Source of the DNA: JAGPUQ01 sp050250395
GTDB taxonomy: Bacteria; Pseudomonadota; Gammaproteobacteria; Pseudomonadales; Porticoccaceae
Direction: 5' to 3'
Length of the DNA: 64,000 bases
Assembly: GCA_050250395.1 (NCBI GenBank)
Contig: JBFWOQ010000005.1
Location: 42,537 to 106,536, forward strand
This document shows, piece after piece, positions 47,818 through 56,242 of this stretch; the first letter of the stretch is position 1, and each line of letters opens with the position of its first letter. A model generated the notes under the pieces. It was not told the origin of the DNA and did not search any database. It saw only the letters and a program-made list of their open reading frames with translations. Made by a program: the position numbers and the translations under genes.

Positions 47818-47846
47818 TTGAGTGCCGCGGAGGTTCTGGCTACACT
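47818..47846 (+). promoter_or_regulatory. Predicted sigma70 promoter for the PA2779-type gene
   Basis: TTGAGT (47818-47823) and TACACT (47841-47846) are separated by 17 bases and lie 48 bases before the ATG at 47895. Confidence 0.5.
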
Positions 47847-47894
47847 CGCGACCGCGGACGGTTCAGCCCGCGCCACTTTCCGAGGATAACGCAG

Positions 47895-48278
47895 ATGATT
47901 CCGACCAACCCATCACGACACCTATTGACGCTGGCCCTGGTGCTGAGTCTGGTATGCGGCACGGTCTCTCAGCCCGCCGCGGCCGCCATGATGGGCACTG
48001 CCCAGGCCGCGCCCGACCTGCGTGCCCAGCAGATCGAGCGCGTCGATCGCTTTCTCGCGCAGGATTCGGTACGCGGCCTGCTGGAACAGCAGGGCGTGGA
48101 CCCCATCGCCGCGCGCGCCCGGGTTCAGGCCTTGAGCGACAGCGAGCTGCAACGCATCGCCAACAATCTCGACCGGTTGCCCGCCGGCGGCAGCGCGCTG
48201 GCGCTGATCGGCGCGGTATTCGTGATCCTGGTGATCCTCGATATCGTCGGCGTGATCCACGTCTTCAAAGGGCTTTGA
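47895..48278 (+). CDS. PA2779 family small membrane protein
   Basis: This 127-residue protein has a signal-like segment (HLLTLALVLSLVCGTVSQPAAA), a short conserved middle (RAQQIERVDRFLAQDSVRGLLEQQGVDP then ALSDSELQRIANNLDRLPAGG) and a C-terminal membrane helix (SALALIGAVFVILVILDIVGVIHVFKGL). It is the small partner that almost always precedes a PA2778-type cysteine peptidase. Its function is unknown. CGAGG lies eight bases before the ATG, and the stop overlaps the next gene. Confidence 0.85.
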   Translation: MIPTNPSRHLLTLALVLSLVCGTVSQPAAAAMMGTAQAAPDLRAQQIERVDRFLAQDSVRGLLEQQGVDPIAARARVQALSDSELQRIANNLDRLPAGGSALALIGAVFVILVILDIVGVIHVFKGL

Positions 48279-49276
48279 TTGCGCGTTCCTTGATAACTCT
48301 GGTTCGGGTCGCGGGCTGCGCGGCACTGTTGCTACTCGCGGCCTGCGCCCGAACCCCCGTGCTGGATCCGGTCGCGGGCGGCGCCGCGCGGATCGAGCTT
48401 GACCAGGTACCCTTTTTCCCTCAGAGCGATTACCAGTGTGGCCCCGCCGCACTGGCGACAGTGCTTGGAGCGGTCGGCGTTGTGGCCGACCCGGAACAAC
48501 TGGTCGCCGCGGTCTATCTGCCGGAACGCAAGGGCAGCCTGCAGGTCGAGCTCGTGGCGGCGGCGCGGCGCTACGGTCGGGTGCCCTATCCGATCGATCC
48601 GGATCTGGCCGGTTTGCTGGACACAGTACGCGCCGGCCATCCCGTCCTCGTATTGCAAAATCTCGGTGTCGAGCGCTGGCCGCTGTGGCACTTCGCCGTG
48701 GTGATTGGCTTCGACGCCAAGCGCGATGAATTCATCCTGCGTTCGGGTACCACGCGCCGCGAGGTCAGTTCCGCGACACGCTTCCTGCGCACCTGGCAGC
48801 GCGCCGGCAACTGGGGTCTGGTGGTGCTCCCCCCGGGCGAGCTGCCCCCCGACGCGGACCGCGAACGTTACCTGCGCGCGGTCACCGACATGGAAGGCGT
48901 GGCGCCGCCGGAAGCGCTGCGCGCGGCCTTCGCGGCGGCACTCACGCGCTGGCCCGACGATTCCTGGGCGCTGGTGGGGCTCGGCAACGCCCACTACGGC
49001 GCGGGCGATGCGCGCGCGGCGGAAGCGGTGTTCCGCGCTGTGCTGGCACAGGACCCGGCGCATCCGGTCGCCCGCAACAATCTCGCCCAACTGCTGGGTG
49101 AGCGCGGGTGTCGCGCGGTGGCTCTGGATATCCTCGACCTGGGGCTGGCGCAACTGCCGTCCGCGGCTCGCGAGCGCGAGCAACTGGCGGCCACGCGGGC
49201 GGAGCTCCTGGCGTCTGCACCCGTACCCGAGCCGGGGGATTGTCCGCCAGCGGCCACGTCGGGCGGTGTCGACTAG
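48275..49276 (+). CDS. PA2778 family cysteine peptidase (C39-like with TPR)
   Basis: This is a lipoprotein-like cysteine peptidase. A lipobox LAAC follows the hydrophobic start. The C39-like domain has IELDQVPFFPQSDYQCGPAALATVL with the nucleophile cysteine and LWHFAVVIGFD with the histidine. A TPR segment follows (DSWALVGLGNAHYGAGDARAAEAVFRAVLAQDP). The start is uncertain: a TTG at 48275 overlaps the previous stop, and a TTG at 48290 is also in frame. The partner gene is the PA2779-type gene. The target is unknown. Confidence 0.82.
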   Translation: MIARSLITLVRVAGCAALLLLAACARTPVLDPVAGGAARIELDQVPFFPQSDYQCGPAALATVLGAVGVVADPEQLVAAVYLPERKGSLQVELVAAARRYGRVPYPIDPDLAGLLDTVRAGHPVLVLQNLGVERWPLWHFAVVIGFDAKRDEFILRSGTTRREVSSATRFLRTWQRAGNWGLVVLPPGELPPDADRERYLRAVTDMEGVAPPEALRAAFAAALTRWPDDSWALVGLGNAHYGAGDARAAEAVFRAVLAQDPAHPVARNNLAQLLGERGCRAVALDILDLGLAQLPSAAREREQLAATRAELLASAPVPEPGDCPPAATSGGVD

Positions 49277-49421
49277 GGTCCACGCGGCGCATCCAATCGG
49301 CGTGCGTCGCGGACCAATGATCGCCAGGAAGCTGCCCCCGGGCAAGCTCTGATGCCGGTACGGCCGCGCCCCCTGCGGTGATGGGAGCGGGCCGCGTTGT
49401 CGGCGGAACCTTGAAATAAAC

Positions 49422-50279
49422 CTATCCCGGCAGCAGGCCGGATTGCTTCACGCCTTTCAGCGCGTTGCAGTTCGCGGCCCAGTCATAGCCGTCCACAATC
49501 CGTTTGCAGCGGGTTTCAATCAAATGCTTCAGGCCGGGATCGGTGAAAATATAGAACTGATCCGCCTGCATGGCTTCCAGCACCAGATCGCCGACGATAT
49601 CGGGATCGAGACCCTGCGCCAGCATTTCGGCCGTGCGGTCCTTTTCGCTGGGGGCGACGGCGCCGCCATACTGTTCCGGCCGATTGCGTCCGGAATGGCC
49701 GATGTTGGTGGCGACGACACCCGGGCACAGGACGGACGCCCCGATATTGTCCTTGCGGTGATCGGCCGCGAAGGTCTCCATCATGCCGACCACAGCGAAC
49801 TTGGTGGCGTTGTAGGGGCCCGCGCCGCGCAGGCCGACCATGCCCGCCATCGACGCGGTGCTGATCACATGACCGCCTTCGCCGTGGGACTGGATCAACG
49901 GCACGAACGCCTGCAGGCCGTAGACCACGCCCCACAGATTGACGTCCACCACCCAGTTCCAGTTGCGCAGGCTGCAGGACTCACTGTAGCCACCCACTGC
50001 GACGCCGGCATTGTTGCTGATCACATGCACCTTGCCGAAGGTTTCCACGGTCTTGGCGGCAGCGGCCTGCACGGACTCCATCTTGCTGACGTCGACCTGC
50101 ACGCAAGCGGCCTCCAGACCCTTGCCTTTCAGCTCGTCAACCGCCTTCTGTGCCGGTCCGGCTTCGATGTCGCCAATCATGACCTTCATGCCCGCCGCCG
50201 CGAACGCGCGCGCCATGCCCAAACCCATACCACTGGCGCCACCGGTGATGAACGCTACTTTACCTTTCACATCTTTCAT
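49422..50279 (-). CDS. Short-chain dehydrogenase/reductase
   Basis: This NAD(P)-dependent oxidoreductase has the Rossmann motif TGGASGMGLG near residue 13, NNAG, a serine in ISTAS and the catalytic YNATK. The following segment CPGVVATNI and the C-terminal FTDPGLKHLIETRCKRIVDGYDW are typical of SDRs found in steroid, fatty-acid and hydrocarbon loci. The 285-residue length is normal. The substrate is not known. The stretch 49277-49421 holds nothing I can support. Confidence 0.87.
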   Translation of the reverse strand: MKDVKGKVAFITGGASGMGLGMARAFAAAGMKVMIGDIEAGPAQKAVDELKGKGLEAACVQVDVSKMESVQAAAAKTVETFGKVHVISNNAGVAVGGYSESCSLRNWNWVVDVNLWGVVYGLQAFVPLIQSHGEGGHVISTASMAGMVGLRGAGPYNATKFAVVGMMETFAADHRKDNIGASVLCPGVVATNIGHSGRNRPEQYGGAVAPSEKDRTAEMLAQGLDPDIVGDLVLEAMQADQFYIFTDPGLKHLIETRCKRIVDGYDWAANCNALKGVKQSGLLPG

Positions 50280-50409
50280 GTTTTTTTCTGCCTGAAGTCA
50301 ACGGCGTCGCCGCGAGGCGCGTCCGTTTGTTGAAGGAAGCGGGGGCTGGCCCCACGATGAGAGTGCGATGCCAGCATTGCCCGAGCAGTCGGGCGGGTCA
50401 AGTGACAAC

Positions 50410-50484
50410 CTCGACCCTCGACCCTCGACCCTCGACTCTCGACCCTCGACCCTCGACCCTCGACCCTCGACCCTCGACTCTCGA
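50410..50484. repeat. Heptamer tandem repeat (CTCGACC), 10.7 copies
   Basis: The unit CTCGACC is repeated from 50410; units four and ten read CTCGACT. It lies between the SDR gene and the enoyl-CoA hydratase pseudogene. Frames that read through it translate to an artificial EGRGSRV repeat. Confidence 0.95.
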
Positions 50485-50489
50485 AACGC

Positions 50490-50929
50490 TCAGCGCCCGG
50501 TCCACCTTGGGGCACGCTTCTCGAAGAAGGCAGCCACCCCTTCCCTGGCGTCGGCGGACGCATTGATGACCTGCTTGGCCTTTGTTGTCAGCTCCCAGCC
50601 CAGGGCATCGTTGGCCGAGGTCAATGCATCGATGGCTTGCAGCGATTGTTGTACCGACACCGGGGAGTTGGCGGTGATCTGCGCGGCCAACGCACCGCCG
50701 GATTCGCACAACTCATTGACCAGCCCCCGTTCAGCCCCCGTTTGACTTCCGGCACACCGAAGCGCGCGTTGGCGGCTGCGACGACCTGGTCGCAGGCCAT
50801 GACGACTTCGACACCGCCGCCAAAGGCAACGCCCTCAACCGCTGCGCTCGGCGGCGTGGCGCGGACTTCCTCGGCCAACCCGAGAAACGCCTTGCCGCTG
50901 TACACCGGGTCGACAATCAGCCCCTCGCG
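50490..50929 (-). pseudogene. Chimeric remnant: D-cysteine desulfhydrase tip joined to enoyl-CoA hydratase
   Basis: Reading 5' to 3' on the minus strand, 50929-50864 encodes REGLIVDPVYSGKAFLGL, which is like the C-terminal region of D-cysteine desulfhydrase/ACC deaminase. It runs in frame into an enoyl-CoA hydratase segment (AAVEGVAFGGGVEVVMACD, ARFGVPEVKRGL). The hydratase continues in another frame as VNELCESGGALAAQI to a normal C-terminus (EKRAPRWTGR). The break is a perfect 11-base tandem duplication at 50721-50742. Removing one copy restores GL-VNEL. The middle of the hydratase (about 60 residues) and its N-terminus are missing. Confidence 0.75.
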
Positions 50930-50937
50930 CCGGTGCG

Positions 50938-51153
50938 ATCCCCTCCGCGGCAACCCTCGACAGCCCGCTCGCCTCGCTGCCCGCGGGGCTGACCGGTTTG
51001 GACGTCACGAAAATAAGCCAAACCCTGACCTGGGAGGGCGGCGCCGTCGGACCGACCGCGATCCCCACCCTGTCGCAGTGATCGCTGCTGGTGGTCGGTG
51101 CGCTGCTGGCGCTAGTTGGTCTCAAAGCCCACCGACGCCGCGCTGCCGGCTGA
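50938..51153 (+). pseudogene. 3' remnant of an IPTL-CTERM protein with a nonsense codon
   Basis: The frame ends GPTAIPTLSQ, then TGA at 51079-51081, then SLLVVGALLALVGLKAHRRRAAG and a stop at 51153. IPTL-CTERM sorting signals read IPTLSxW followed by a membrane helix and basic residues, so the TGA replaces the expected TGG tryptophan. Upstream residues (LPAGLTGLDVTKISQTLTW) look like the end of a secreted protein. The 5' end is lost. Confidence 0.65.
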
Positions 51154-51175
51154 AAGCCGCCGCGCAGCAGACACG

Positions 51176-51204
51176 AAAAAAGGCCGGAAGATCCCGACCT
51201 TTTC
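51176..51204. terminator. Bidirectional rho-independent terminator
   Basis: AAAAGGCCGG pairs with CCGACCTTTT with one mismatch around a short loop, and A and T runs lie on the two sides. It ends the IPTL-CTERM remnant and lies 60 bases before the ABC exporter operon. Confidence 0.6.
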
Positions 51205-51263
51205 CTTTGGACGGAACCCGGCGAGGTTGCGCAACACCCGACGCGTCCGGACAATCTCCGAGC

Positions 51264-52397
51264 ATGCAGAAACCCCTTATCGCGGTTCTCGTCGTCGCGC
51301 TTGCAGCGGCATGGTGGTTCCTGCTCGCGCCGGTCGCGGTCACCACGCACCGGGTCGAGACCGGGGCGGTCACCGCCGAGGTCATGGGCACCGGCACGCT
51401 GGAGGCGCGCACCTCCGCGGTCGTCGGGCCGAAGATCGGCGGGCTGATCGTGCACCTCGCCGCCGACCAGGGGGACCAGGTGAAGACCGGGAGTCTGCTG
51501 TTCCAACTGGAGGACAGTGACGTCCGGCAGCAGGTCGGGATGGCGGAAGCCGAGGTCGCCGCGGCGGCCGCGACCCTCGATCGGCTGACAGCCGCACGGG
51601 ACGGCGCAAAGGCCACGTTGGCTCAGGCCAGGATCGACCGCGAGCGGGTCGGCCAGCTGAGCGAGACGAAGGTGGCGTCGCGACAGGATCTGGACAAGGC
51701 GACCGAGGCCCTGGCGATCGCCGAATCCGGAATGTCGGTCGCGGAAGCGGCGATCATCGAAGGCCAGAAGCGGCTGATCGCCGCGCAGCGTTCGCGGGAA
51801 TACCAGCTCGCGCGCCTGCACGACACCACCATCGAGGCGCCCTTCGCTGCGCTGGTGGTGCGGCGCGACCGCGAGCCCGGCGATGTGGTGAGCGCAGGGG
51901 CGTCCGTATTGCAACTTGTGTCGACCGATGAGCTGTGGATCACGGCCTGGGTGGACGAAACCGAGCTGGCGCGGCTCGCGCAGGGCCAGCCGGCGCGGGT
52001 GCTGTTCCGGTCGCAGCCGGACATCGCCTATGGGGGCGAGGTGGCCCGCATCGGGCGCGAGGTGGACCGCGAGACGCGCGAGCTTGTGGTGGACGTGCGG
52101 GTACCGGAACTGCCCGCGAACTGGGCGGTGGGGCAGCGGGCCGAGGTCTACATCCGCACCGACCACAGGGAACAGGCGACGGTGCTGCCCACGGAACTCG
52201 TGCTGGTGCGGGACGGCGAGGCCGGCGTCATGAGGGTCGAGGAAGGCAGGGCCCGTTGGCAGCCCGTCGACATCGGCCTGCGGGGGCGGGAGGTCGTCGA
52301 GGTGCTGAGCGGCTTGGCCGCGGGCGATATCGTCGCCAATCCGGCGGCTGTGCGCTCGGGTGTGCTGCGGGACGGTCGCAGGATCCGGCCGAGATGA
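51264..52397 (+). CDS. HlyD-type periplasmic adaptor of an ABC exporter (DevB-like)
   Basis: This membrane fusion protein has one N-terminal helix (LIAVLVVALAAAWWFLLAPVAV), a lipoyl half-motif (VVGPKIGGLIVHLAADQGDQVKTGSLLFQLE), a coiled-coil hairpin (residues about 90-180) and a beta-barrel domain (ELWITAWVDETELARL). The 377-residue length is normal. It overlaps the permease gene (ATGA) and is first in a three-gene operon. The set resembles DevBCA exporters. The cargo is unknown. Confidence 0.85.
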   Translation: MQKPLIAVLVVALAAAWWFLLAPVAVTTHRVETGAVTAEVMGTGTLEARTSAVVGPKIGGLIVHLAADQGDQVKTGSLLFQLEDSDVRQQVGMAEAEVAAAAATLDRLTAARDGAKATLAQARIDRERVGQLSETKVASRQDLDKATEALAIAESGMSVAEAAIIEGQKRLIAAQRSREYQLARLHDTTIEAPFAALVVRRDREPGDVVSAGASVLQLVSTDELWITAWVDETELARLAQGQPARVLFRSQPDIAYGGEVARIGREVDRETRELVVDVRVPELPANWAVGQRAEVYIRTDHREQATVLPTELVLVRDGEAGVMRVEEGRARWQPVDIGLRGREVVEVLSGLAAGDIVANPAAVRSGVLRDGRRIRPR

Positions 52398-53604
52398 ACC
52401 TCGCGATCCGCGACATCCGCCACAACCTGGGGCGCTTCATCCTGACCACCATCGGCGTGGGCCTGTTGCTGATGATCGTGATGGGCATGGGCGGCATCTA
52501 CCGCGGGCTGGTGGACGACGCCCTGGTGGTGATCCGGGGCGTGGGGGCCGACCTGTGGATCGTCCAGCGCGACACGCGCGGACCCTTCGCCGAGGTCTCG
52601 CGCCTGCCCCGCAACCTCGTCGATCGCGTGGCCGCGGTCCCGGGCCTGACCGCTGCGCGCGAGTTCGTGTTCCACACCATCCAGCGCGAGCACCGCGGCA
52701 AGCCGCTGCGCATGGGCGTGCTGGGTCTGGGCTGGCCGACCGACAAGGGCGAGGGCTTGCCGCTGGTGGCCGGCCGCGCGCTCGCGCGCAACCACTACGA
52801 GATGATCGCCGACGAATCGCTGGGGCTGGCGCTCGGCGAGCGGCTGCGGCTGGGCAAGGACACCTATACGGTGGTCGGGCTGACCAGGGCCATGGTCTCC
52901 TCCGGCGGCGACGGCATCGCAAGTTTCACCAGCCGCGATGCCCAGGCCATCCAGTTCGACGAGACGGGGGAGTCGGCGCGGCTGGAGCGCCAGGCCCGGC
53001 GCGCCCGCGCGGGGGAGCTCGACTTCGGCCGCACCCAGCCGGCGGTGCTGGAACGCGCCTCCGGTTCGAGCGGAGCCATCGCCGCCCTCCCGGGTCCGGC
53101 GGTCAGCGCGGTGATCGCGCGTCTCATGCCCGGCGCCGATCTCGACGGGGTGCTGCGGACATTCGCGGGCTGGAGCGACGTGACGGTCTACAGCGCGGCG
53201 CAGCAGGAGGAACTGCTCCTGAAGGCACCGTGGACCGCGCCCGCCGCCAGATCCTGCTGTTTCGCGTGCTGCTCACCGTCATCTCCGCCGTCATCATGGC
53301 CCTCATCATCTACACGCTCACGCTCGACAAGCTGCACCCCATCGCCCTGCTCAAGCTGATCGGCGCGCCCAACCGCGTCATCGTGGGGCTCATCATGCAG
53401 CAGTCCCTGATCATGGGCGCGCTGGCCTACGGCGTGGGGTATCTCGTTGGGCAACGGCTGTTCCCGATGTTCCCGCGGCGCGTGCTGGTGACGAACGACG
53501 ACCTGCTCCGCCTGGCCGGGATCGTGCTGGCAATCTCGGTGCTCGCGAGCCTGCTGGGCATCTGGAAGGCGCTGCGCGTCGCCCCCAACGAGGCGATCGG
53601 CTGA
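52394..53604 (+). pseudogene. ABC exporter permease (DevC/FtsX-like) with one-base frameshift
   Basis: The first frame runs MNLAIRDIRHNLGRFILTTIGVGLLLMIVMGMGG to EELLLK at 53223 and includes the periplasmic MacB-like region (GVLGLGWPTDKGEGLPLVAGRAL). The conserved C-terminal FtsX half (QILLFRVLLTVISAVIMALIIYTL, KLHPIALLKLIGAPNRVIVGLI, GIWKALRVAPNEAIG) continues in another frame to 53604. Adding one G in GAAGGC at about 53221-53226 would restore LKGTVDRARRQ and a 403-residue protein. The length 1211 fits one lost base. It may be a real mutation or a sequence error. Confidence 0.8.
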
Positions 53605-53607
53605 CCC

Positions 53608-54345
53608 GTGGCACAGGACGACCGGCACCCGGACAGCGCGCTCGCCCTGGAGACCGAGGGCCTCACCAAGATCTACGGCCACGGGCACACCGAGGTGGTC
53701 GCCCTGCGCGACGCCTCCATGCGCGTGCGCCGCGGCGAGATCGTGGCCCTGCTGGGGCCGAGCGGCGCCGGCAAGTCGACTTTCCTGCTCTGCGTCGGCC
53801 TGATCAATCCGCCCACCGGCGGGCGCGTCGCGATCGGCGGCAGGCCGGTCCTCGACGGCGCGCGCCCCCTCGCCGACCTGCGGCGCTTCCGGCGCGAGCA
53901 GATCGGGTTCGTGTTCCAGAAATCCAACCTGATTCCGTTCCTGAACGCGGTCGAGAACGTCCAGGTGGTGGGCGAGCTGGTCGGCCATCCGCCGGCGGCG
54001 GCACGGCGCCGCGCGCTGGAGCTGCTGGACGCATTGGGCGTCGGCGCGCGCGCCCTCAATCGGCCGACGCAACTGTCCGGCGGCGAGCAGCAGCGCGTCA
54101 CCGTGGCCCGCGCGCTTGCCAACCGGCCGAGCCTCATCCTCGCCGACGAACCGACCGCAGCCCTTGACAGCGTGCGCGGCCGCCAGGTGATGGAGCTGTT
54201 CCGCGACGTGGCGCACGAACACGGCACCGGCGTGATCGTCGTGACCCACGACCAGCGTGCCTTGGACGTTTTCGACACCATCTATGAGATGGAGGACGGG
54301 CTGCTTTCGAAAGCGCCTGCGCTGGAGAAGGCGCAGCGCGGGTGA
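53608..54345 (+). CDS. ABC exporter ATP-binding protein (DevA-like)
   Basis: This ATPase powers the exporter encoded by the two preceding genes. Walker A GPSGAGKST, the Q-loop IGFVFQKSNLIPFLNAVENV, signature LSGGEQQRVTVARAL, Walker B LILADEPTAALDS and H-loop VVTHDQRAL are intact. It starts with GTG three bases after the permease stop. The length of 245 residues is typical of the MacB/DevA group. Confidence 0.92.
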   Translation: MAQDDRHPDSALALETEGLTKIYGHGHTEVVALRDASMRVRRGEIVALLGPSGAGKSTFLLCVGLINPPTGGRVAIGGRPVLDGARPLADLRRFRREQIGFVFQKSNLIPFLNAVENVQVVGELVGHPPAAARRRALELLDALGVGARALNRPTQLSGGEQQRVTVARALANRPSLILADEPTAALDSVRGRQVMELFRDVAHEHGTGVIVVTHDQRALDVFDTIYEMEDGLLSKAPALEKAQRG

Positions 54346-54446
54346 TGGCGTTTTCCTGCCGCACTTAACAAGATATTCAACCTGATCGGCCTGCACCAGC
54401 AGGCCGAATATTCCCCCCGTGAGCGATTGCAGGTCGTGCGTATGAT

Positions 54447-55502
54447 TCAGTCCGCTTCGACGGCGGCATCGCATTGCAGCGCATCGCCGACAAACTGTCG
54501 CAGCACGGGGAGTGCGCAGGCTCGCTGGTGGTTCGCGATGCGATAGCGGCCAACCGTCAAAAAGTGTTGTAGCAATTCATAACAGATGCCGACACGGCGC
54601 AGATCGGCGCGCCACAGCGCATCCGGATCCCGAGGACAGTTGTCGAACTCAATGCGGATATCGTGCGGCAGCGCGATGCGCGTGGCGACGAATTCGGCGA
54701 TGTCGTCGGCAAGCCGGCTCCGAAGCAGCCAGTCATATACCGGCCGGTTGTCCGGGTTGGCGGCCATGTAGCTCACCCGAATTTTGCCGGCGGTGGCGCC
54801 CGCCTTGTCGCGAGCACCCTGGTGGCCGTAGGAATCGCGGACCCACTGCACGGCGCGCCGGGCCAGCCGGTATTCCCGCTCGCAGGTCATGGCGCGCTCA
54901 AAGGGCAGCAACGTGGTGTCGATCAGGCCGTCCAGGAGATCCGGGTTGCTGCCAAATACCAGACAGACCACATTGTGAAAGCGCTGAATTTCCAGTGGAT
55001 GTGGATCAGCGTAGCGAGGCACGTTGGTCTCGCCGCCCCACTCCCACTCGGTATACCAGTCGCCGGCGACGGCGAAAAGCCAGGGAATCACCTTGGCGGG
55101 CGGTTGCTCCTGGCGCGCCAACAGCATGGCGACAACGGCGATGCGGTCGGCGGCGTCTTCCTCCCTACCGAGAACCGGCAGCTCCAGTTCGTCGATCAGC
55201 ATGTGACTGAGTTCATGAAAGAGTGTGAACTCGAGATTCGCGCGCAGAAAAAAATACTCACCGCCGAGAGGCGCTGGCGCATCGTCAGTGTCGGCCATGG
55301 GGCGCTGGGGCGTCACCAACAAACAGAGCAACAGGAACAAACAGCCCTGCCGGTGAATTCGGCTGGAGCCGTTATCGCGGCGGCTACGCGGTGCGTGGAT
55401 GCGTGCGTTCCTTATCTTTGGTACGCACCGAGAATACCACGGTGGTGAACCGCCCCGGATTTCGTGCAGGCCATTGCGCTCAAGCCATCCCGGTGATGGC
55501 AT
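54447..55502 (-). CDS. DUF4344 putative metallopeptidase
   Basis: This is a DUF4344 family protein with a zinc-type HELSH motif (TLFHELSHMLIDELELPVLGREEDAADRIA) and a likely second acid in EEDAAD. A hydrophobic segment (GCLFLLLCLLVTP) suggests export. Conserved segments NVVCLVFGSNPD and CEREYRLA, with cysteines, are visible. The function is unknown. The start is uncertain: an ATG at 55502 lies directly after the hisA stop but gives an odd basic N-terminus of about 50 residues before the signal-like segment. The product is 351 residues from that ATG. Confidence 0.72.
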   Translation of the reverse strand: MPSPGWLERNGLHEIRGGSPPWYSRCVPKIRNARIHAPRSRRDNGSSRIHRQGCLFLLLCLLVTPQRPMADTDDAPAPLGGEYFFLRANLEFTLFHELSHMLIDELELPVLGREEDAADRIAVVAMLLARQEQPPAKVIPWLFAVAGDWYTEWEWGGETNVPRYADPHPLEIQRFHNVVCLVFGSNPDLLDGLIDTTLLPFERAMTCEREYRLARRAVQWVRDSYGHQGARDKAGATAGKIRVSYMAANPDNRPVYDWLLRSRLADDIAEFVATRIALPHDIRIEFDNCPRDPDALWRADLRRVGICYELLQHFLTVGRYRIANHQRACALPVLRQFVGDALQCDAAVEAD

Positions 55503-55505
55503 CAA

Positions 55506-56234
55506 TCACCCGTCGCAGAGCGCCTGGGCGGAGGCCAGATCCAGGGTGCCTTCGTAGATCGCGCGCCCGGTGATGGCGCCGAGGATTCCCTGTGCGGCAA
55601 CGGCCTTGAGCGCGCGGATGTCGTCGAGCCCGGTGACGCCGCCGGAAGCGATCACGGGAATGCCGCTCGCCTCCGCCACCGCTACCGTGGCGGCGACATT
55701 GACGCCCTGCATCATGCCGTCGCGCTCGATGTCGGTGTAGACGATGGCGCTCACTCCGTCCGCCGCAAACCGGCGCGCCAGATCCACCGCTTTCACTTCG
55801 CTCACCTCGGCCCAGCCGTCGGTGGCCACCAGGCCGGCGCTGGCATCGATGCCGACGATGATGCGGCCGGGAAACTCCCGGCACACCCGCGTGACGAAAT
55901 CCGGCTCCTTGACCGCTTTGGTTCCAATAATGACGTAGCGCACCCCGGCGCCCAGATAGGCCTCGATGGTGTCCGCGCTGCGGATGCCGCCGCCGATCTG
56001 GATCGGCAGGTCGGGATGGGCGCGGGCGATGGCGCGCACGGCGTCACCGTTGATTGGCACCCCGGCAAAGGCGCCGTTGAGATCCACCAGATGCAGCCGG
56101 CGCGCGCCCTGGCCAACCCAGTGCGCGGCCATGGCGACCGGATCGTCGGAAAACACGGTGGCGTCGTCCATGCGGCCCTGGCGCAGGCGCACGCACTGGC
56201 CGTCCTTCAAGTCGATGGCGGGAATGATGAGCAC
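55506..56234 (-). CDS. hisA: HisA phosphoribosylformimino-AICAR isomerase
   Basis: HisA catalyses an Amadori isomerisation in histidine synthesis. The (beta-alpha)8 barrel begins VLIIPAIDLKDGQCVRLRQG with the catalytic Asp in AIDLKDG, and has QIGGGIRS, VYTDIERDGMMQGVN and VIASGGVTGLDDI with the second Asp. The GTG at 56234 has GAGG upstream and gives 242 residues. The gene hisF, which normally follows, is absent from the window. Confidence 0.94.
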   Translation of the reverse strand: MLIIPAIDLKDGQCVRLRQGRMDDATVFSDDPVAMAAHWVGQGARRLHLVDLNGAFAGVPINGDAVRAIARAHPDLPIQIGGGIRSADTIEAYLGAGVRYVIIGTKAVKEPDFVTRVCREFPGRIIVGIDASAGLVATDGWAEVSEVKAVDLARRFAADGVSAIVYTDIERDGMMQGVNVAATVAVAEASGIPVIASGGVTGLDDIRALKAVAAQGILGAITGRAIYEGTLDLASAQALCDG

Positions 56235-56242
56235 GGAAATCC

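Noticed and set aside
50410..50484. CRISPR-like short repeats
   Set aside because: The seven-base units are contiguous with no spacers, so this is a simple tandem repeat.
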